DNA of 64,000 bases. It comes from a virus. Within the stretch, counting starts at the first letter, position 1. Each line of letters starts with the position of its first letter. The position numbers and the translations under genes are program-made. Positions 63,701-64,000 of this stretch are shown here, in pieces. Location of the stretch: the IMG/VR virus record IMGVR_UViG_3300036770_001342, positions 1 to 64,000 of that record. The stretch is one strand, 5' to 3'. Under the pieces are notes generated by a model. That model had not been told where the DNA came from. It saw only the letters and a program-made list of their open reading frames with translations, and searched no databases.

Positions 63701-64000
63701 ACGTAAAAATGCTCCAGGCAATACTAAACTTGCACTGTTTTGAATAATTCTGTTTCCCCATGGAATAATATTACCTAAATCTCTAGTATTGTTTGCACCA
63801 AATACTTGACCTGTTGTATTTGGGTTGTTGTAGAAAATACTCTGATAATGACCACGAATATCACCGATGTCAACTGTTGTTACATCAGAATTGAATGGGT
63901 TGTTACTTAAATTGATAGGTATAGAATAATAAGCATTCTGACTGGTTTGATTGCTTAAAAGTGCAACTTGAATAACTGTTTCAAACAGTGCAGGAATCTG
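48791..64000 (-). CDS. Giant virion fibre protein (5' end outside window)
   Basis: Open from 64000 to the stop at 48791: 5069 residues visible, N-terminus missing. The frame passes through the TTG at 63721 without a stop. Regions seen from N to C: a tail-protein-like first 800 residues; an FG-GAP-type beta-propeller (roughly 58.2-60.1 kb; repeats of FGxxxAxxxxxxxxxxGxP); a Tyr-rich fibre region; at least ten 65-75-residue beta units of the form YYVxxIDxxxFTISxTxGG (roughly 53.2-55.3 and 49.6-51.4 kb); and a second propeller with YCF48/BNR-like repeats (roughly 51.9-52.7 kb). The end is SAPNFLRLDV. Likely a long tail fibre or host-recognition protein. Confidence 0.82.
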   Translation of the reverse strand, partial: QIPALFETVIQVALLSNQTSQNAYYSIPINLSNNPFNSDVTTVDIGDIRGHYQSIFYNNPNTTGQVFGANNTRDLGNIIPWGNRIIQNSASLVLPGAFLRQAEHSLFDSLLYNSREYIKFKNLLVETANKIDWQQRYNPSALLDEALDEITSVKNQEMPFFWSDMIPNKAAFITNTYTFFNNIDTTTFPLSKIYNFTTANYDGVLVYLETKLQGTTVTKQLIKNIDYTISTDTPSLIVTKDLINGDKIIIKEYNQTYGSYIPNTPTKLGLYPASVPEVVLDNSYNQPTYFIVGHDGSYTKLYGNYDPVLGLIDYRDQVLLEFETRVYNNLKLSNTIPIQAADIIPGYFRSSTVNYDEWLNMYSATFLDWVGQNRLDYKTQLYLSTNEYTYNYTNSRDKLNKTIVQQGNWRGIYLYYFDTSTPNATPWQMIGYANKPAWWETRYGPAPYTSDNLILWQDMENGLDWNNGDPIEIEIYKRPGLLNILPVNDQGELINPLFALVGNYNPNTFQRDWTIGDVGPVEFSYRRSSTWPYDLMRLQALLKPANFFNLGVDIDNYKYNQEFNQFLIDDRNHLVPQDVQIYGNGTAKTSYINWIVDYEKQLGVDATTNIKNLLTNLDVRLVYRLAGFSDKTLLKFFVEKGTPGSQNSSLLIPDESYQILLYENQPYDKLVYSAVIVQLTSEGYKIFGNSQTTNYFKTLSPVINSNSKTITVEDQTVKVADDYSSTVKLIPYGTVFYTAQEVSQFLMSYGAYLKSIGAKFDIIESGLEINWEQMVAEFLYWTQVGWSVGSIVTLNPAANTLVVDKESQIVQPLTFRQTNFVLNQNLYPIESKDLSIVRDGTLFSVSALNVGDSIAYGQFNLSNIEHGIVFDNTTIFGDVVYNLISGLKQNRIFLQGTKSAEWNGTMFASGFIYNQDNIEEWRENTKYTKGAIVKFKNKYFTALTIVQPSKEFKETEWKETDYNEIQKGLLPNSSTRSYESALYYNTNEANLEEDGDQVAFSLIGFRSRPYMASADLTDITQVNVYKNFIKEKGTRSALSVFKGANLPQGGIDYNIYENWAIMSGTFGGVLNNNFIEFKLNQNLLTGNPGIVGLTTGQTVPGAQQVVPLYSLTNYGQPVNNSNVLPTISQYTPSTVFPDAGYVNFNDVKMSAYFFEQLSVGVNQNGIIVPINDFYVGDYVWIANYLAKWQVMTPNVIAQVIEANANLNGTTTIVFDRPHNLNQFDIFAIINFDNSVNGYYVATQIVNPYQVIVPLVLSNSVRTVTGQGIAYNFSSQRVNQPSDIQNLNLLSKEFVQNTAWVDLNNDGGWAVYRKGINYKYDADFSIENSVTFGSSVAFTSKGDYLFGDAGTGNVYRFQYDALNKVYEQDQTITNDVSFGTNIAYAQNVYAISQATVDPTIYFYYVNDTTITDDIEIFGTVLSAPAGSTNFGTGLAMSGDANWLYVSDYDTNPLNIRNKVHAYRRNNSIVNADALTTGLTYQITALGTTDFTALGAVENKVGIYFVYNGIAATGTGTATNIDYEFVTTIESPEITPDKFGSVIATNYYGNVVVVGSPEYDYDVNTENWGRAYVFNRMIQNFEVQENSTSTPSTFTLAFTPTGSQDPIIYRNGRIVSNTEYTIVGTSLSYTGTLKAGDILEINSCNFNLAQVLTTETNPRIGVMFGTGLDTNKFGNEIIVGAPFALNSTNEEGAAYRFTNAGARFGIVVGTENVNLTTSRDLLINGYLVTLPAGDSDLAALTINQAKITNIEAVSSNGKLIISVIDQNLATLNEKLLLSATDLTTFTELGLTLYTQTQVLQCPHLTGPTQFGYAVAFNESNSVVISAPSGTRYAQTTFDFVDDDDYSNDLVFDNNATQFVDSYPNAGAVYMYDYLANYEENLNNIGAYTYAQSVNAKDQVYGSQPYYGRVLDFNENKVIIGTPNYRPDDIDGQVIVYINELGIPNWSVYRQTNPIVDIDRIQNIQIYNTENNQTLINMDYFDPLQGKLLGAIRQNIDTISNIDPATYNNETNTQSGFVWGAEQTGTIWLDTTNMRFVNYHQNDNVYNSKYWGTLFPGSDVAVYTWVGSNVLPTEYQGPGTPRDVNSYTVQTIINSSNTIQPIYYFWVRNSGLVLGNKTLADVNIAAYIASPISSGITYFAPVDTNVFALYNSQQYINAQESVLHIGYSNGQNDDPSHQSYQLIREDFASDFLPGFVNPTQGIFEPRGLYDRLLDSLAGVDEEGGVLPDPFLPKLVQTGVLARPRQSFFYDRYTALQNYLQYANTVLSLFPITEIRPLISFLNEKGDYYDTTLYWERVNWWSPGYNDNTKAAIQVEFYADLSTLTVATGTIVAVNQNSQGFTEYYRLDENNVWTRIGLQNGTIRFKTELWDYSEGQTGYGDDFYGTTPYDQYPSRETRNIIRALNEQIYTDDLLIYRNKSLILLFEYIQTETVENQNYLPWLNKTSLVDVSHKIRELVPLQNFKSDNQEFLAGYVNEVKPYHVVIKEFLFEYTGEDIYQGNITDFDLPAAYDSATQSFITPQLVYSNPNQQDEFLPDDAVWELPQYTEWRNNYGVSLVGQENYLITETASYLPIGATFLIVDNAQGFPINGTIKIADVENPSRFEIIGYSSVDTNTNTLFGLTRGLNGTPEYDHIPGENVFIDLPPVVVLDGGRGYSNPPRVLAQIDLTKYPAPKEEAVLEAVMSLDSVVGINVINPGIGYAALPNIVIDPAATFTFTSDNVTAVESTIELYAPALQTGDLVRYVNVTGENIGGLENNQYYYINVLSNSPLTILALYANYSDALRDQNRVEIYSQGTGSNHKFELGAKASAVSSSYPIRENNITLRFDRTTYESQITDWVPGSFYGAFFAGSYNNTENVSSSSIDLQSTLPPINTILASNDGLVLPIVNVDNEREIDWSEFERTVANTSSSDIITLDVDVITENASGSTIGFTIGMPIKFIGIPGTSLIVPGTTYYVNEIINETQFKISATQYGPVYNVGDSSSATNLKCYTAQVIDTAIISTYYPGIRNVTATNSTNSVVTIPLTEIGTGGTTGLYTGIPIVFTGNVFGGIEEHVVYFVSAVLDKENFTISDTDEFVRIKALSINASNQIIVQNTTSLNVNDRIVFSNMTVEGEPVTSWGNIQQGNIYYVKTIDVNVITISETLGGSTFALTPVTSNSQTYCFFVDQETNFALTTANGNMTVNIQLPASPGQVDGQLFTFYPTSNQFTNITATNYGNLIERMIDHTSTAANLITLTHKSGGTTGMYIGMPITVDENIGGLIAGTTYTIEEIDEIKIAITNSSASSNTFTVDGTTSSLYENMPIVFSGNPLGSIIIGVTYYVKDIIDSTKFTIKDSLTGDTIALTTNNGSMIGTGPDYVKVNVAITSDDYGPATLSQKITVDPVFDVSYILGGYKVLISNPGAGLTANNTITIPGNLLGGSSPKNDLTIKVNKIDAIVPGTFSWSLPIESNGNIVSVICSGKPNAVTNNYYLKVITANQFKVYSDPRMTIPVSGLTLGYQGATVSTVSSVASNGVITLNDVSEFNLNSAVVFTGNVFGNITLGQTYYITNIDTGSSTITISDEPGGLPVTTSVESGSMTVASSGSFMFLPEPFYFNQSIVKYNNRVYICVVSNNDDQFVFGKWEELNSGDRRLNAMDRVKGYYQPTINMPGTDLNQLFTGVTYPNTTYKGNAFDPADQYDIDTILQDQIFYPENVSINGIAWNGVNYISPANLPNYTAIAKDMEVTDDWLLGRLSNKPLNITDIIKTDDLYVMTSTNSATPILTSTDANGWSINGFFVPFGVEDNELEFERKLLIQSKLAFNNVAYGNGKYVAVGQNICTSDSAVNWVETYKFTTGNTGYIYDVAYVETATFTGFIAVGTKNSNKLVLQSIDGEIWTETLAFINTGATFAQRTAPLKSVTFGNNIVVLAGDLGVVYRSIPGGYAFQGAYGSATSWNSSAYGDGVFAIVGNNGKLITSVNGLTWTEKTTGTTENLNKIYYNSDKNEWTIAGNNNTLFQTSNMNADPIVWDRTQLFSIPDPAYTIKGDPFMSGYGPEELVPGIVTDQLTMTVTTRPGTNWPATEYAHVGYNVVSIELDYDSSGEYSFADVVEVPSSIAVYITDNSLSTAIYPNNDYVVDYVNKTITLNTNITETQQLRVDVYEVGNGDQLVKSNTQIDPLRDNSNTGFQEIWLNCNYTADRLNGSGIIRPTTDPTSTEAIATDSLLNTITVNDVSIFTLNDDVYFTGEVFGGLNENTPYYVKTIDSVQKTITVSDSINEGIAGPIFDLTSDTGSGMIAVAQNGPGLYWTPPAVFYNGNKLINGDTNLVIRSKASDNSLITYSTVGLLPNQKIIFDNNIFGGLIPHKTYYIKEVLSGGTQFTVSDTVGGPAVTLTNALGKSNFITEDYAVMLADNQISAKVVFASEYDTSVDYISFTFFGETLPTQYGYTLPQTQVFAGNGTKGSYYLTNYLGEDNDTNAIVEVNGLRIMPDQYTINYNQAVLVFDTLEPTVNDTIAVTTFNDTQRQYLNTQYELSPINVTAINNVYNTITQPLLDTQTSSAVGGYFIADSTTNMVIGQNVLFQIDIPGSSPVYQGFGGVNTDGTEYKVHEVISGNRFKVIDENGLEYPTVNDSGLMHVAVGGQPAVRVQTAVPHLLSTNDLVRIDGIQGSVQLNNNLFYVHVINSEQFDLYQYFPEHPEENYSPYVDAVNYPITISDSYISGGYVWPSDTWILETTRVTSCTSTELEVQNILPLVLYTPVYFTESNVKLGTSTSIPQIIAGEKYYISSIDHDNNKISVSETINGAPILLTPQLSTNIVLTQWEQTNVDRLWVTVNGKRVPSSELRLNAANEVSILAPIGIDDEIVITSMMPSATPNEMVYVNTVDKNNQGTVYRANSDSRTWLTEVLTEYQNIVYVNDINNLTFKSVQTNVAPIKEAGYYYIPLNADKNDIIDVSVYNNTLGREGLIEEDFLQLEVRSTGPYIRIQEGDWIEQGDLLTITVYEGKLIYMQGEYMRVLSVDQFTNSMEVERGANGSGIQVYIPKYTEVYSFLDKNTMTNINYNDTWNKIPGIYNTTQGDPLQIAEGSAPNFLRLDV

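Noticed and set aside
63719-63721. TTG at 63721 as the start of the giant fibre gene
   Set aside because: The frame is open on both sides of it and continues to the window edge with fibre-like sequence.

Overview
The window reads as part of the genome of a tailed phage related to the T4-like myoviruses of aquatic bacteria. The evidence is dense, mostly minus-strand gene packing with ATGA or TAATG junctions, visibly AT-rich DNA, T4-type late-promoter motifs (TATAAATA, GATAAATA, TCTAAATA), large virion fibre proteins, a spanin pair, thymidylate synthase, a MoxR/VWA pair and a long glycan-synthesis island. No terminase, capsid or polymerase gene is in view, so the exact lineage is open. The tmRNA described below has the circularly permuted, two-piece form known from Alphaproteobacteria, some Betaproteobacteria and some Cyanobacteria, which hints at a host in one of those groups.

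Layout. 0-2.5 kb: end of a virion protein, a methyltransferase, two MRA(K/R)(D/E)FI paralogues and a structural protein. 2.6-4.1 kb (plus strand): i-spanin, o-spanin and a sulfotransferase-like gene. 4-15 kb (minus): DegT aminotransferase, NAD epimerase, thyA, small hypotheticals, a VWA metallopeptidase-like protein and MoxR ATPase with consensus sigma70 promoters, a kinase/nucleotidyltransferase fusion and a nucleotidyltransferase/ParB-like protein. 15.0-15.35 kb: a permuted tmRNA with tag ANDDVYSLAA, closed by a UUCG hairpin. 15.4-18.3 kb: a glycosyltransferase-like protein, an amino DNA methylase, a structured non-coding stretch with a tRNA-like domain behind a perfect TATAAATA, and a SpeD homologue.

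18.3-45.7 kb: one long minus-strand island that looks devoted to building or decorating a glycan. It holds a 2097-residue repeat protein, a NodU/TobZ-type carbamoyltransferase, a UDP-sugar dehydrogenase, a GatZ-like aldolase, a KdsC-like phosphatase, a shikimate-dehydrogenase-like oxidoreductase, a fused sugar nucleotidyltransferase/kinase, a mannose-6-phosphate-isomerase-type cupin, four SGNH hydrolase-like proteins, several glycosyltransferase-like proteins and four consecutive radical SAM proteins with an N-terminal cysteine module.

45.7-64 kb: virion structural genes with late promoters, ending in a giant fibre gene that is still open at the right edge (more than 5069 codons).

The genes probably work together as follows. 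Late promoters drive virion genes, lysis genes and the two RNA genes. Sigma70-type promoters drive the VWA/MoxR region. The island could supply an activated, carbamoylated or otherwise modified sugar and attach it to virion or host surface structures. At several gene starts a hairpin pairs across the ribosome-binding site and overlaps the late promoter, as in the known T4 late genes e and soc, so the same gene could be silent on read-through RNA and translated from late RNA.
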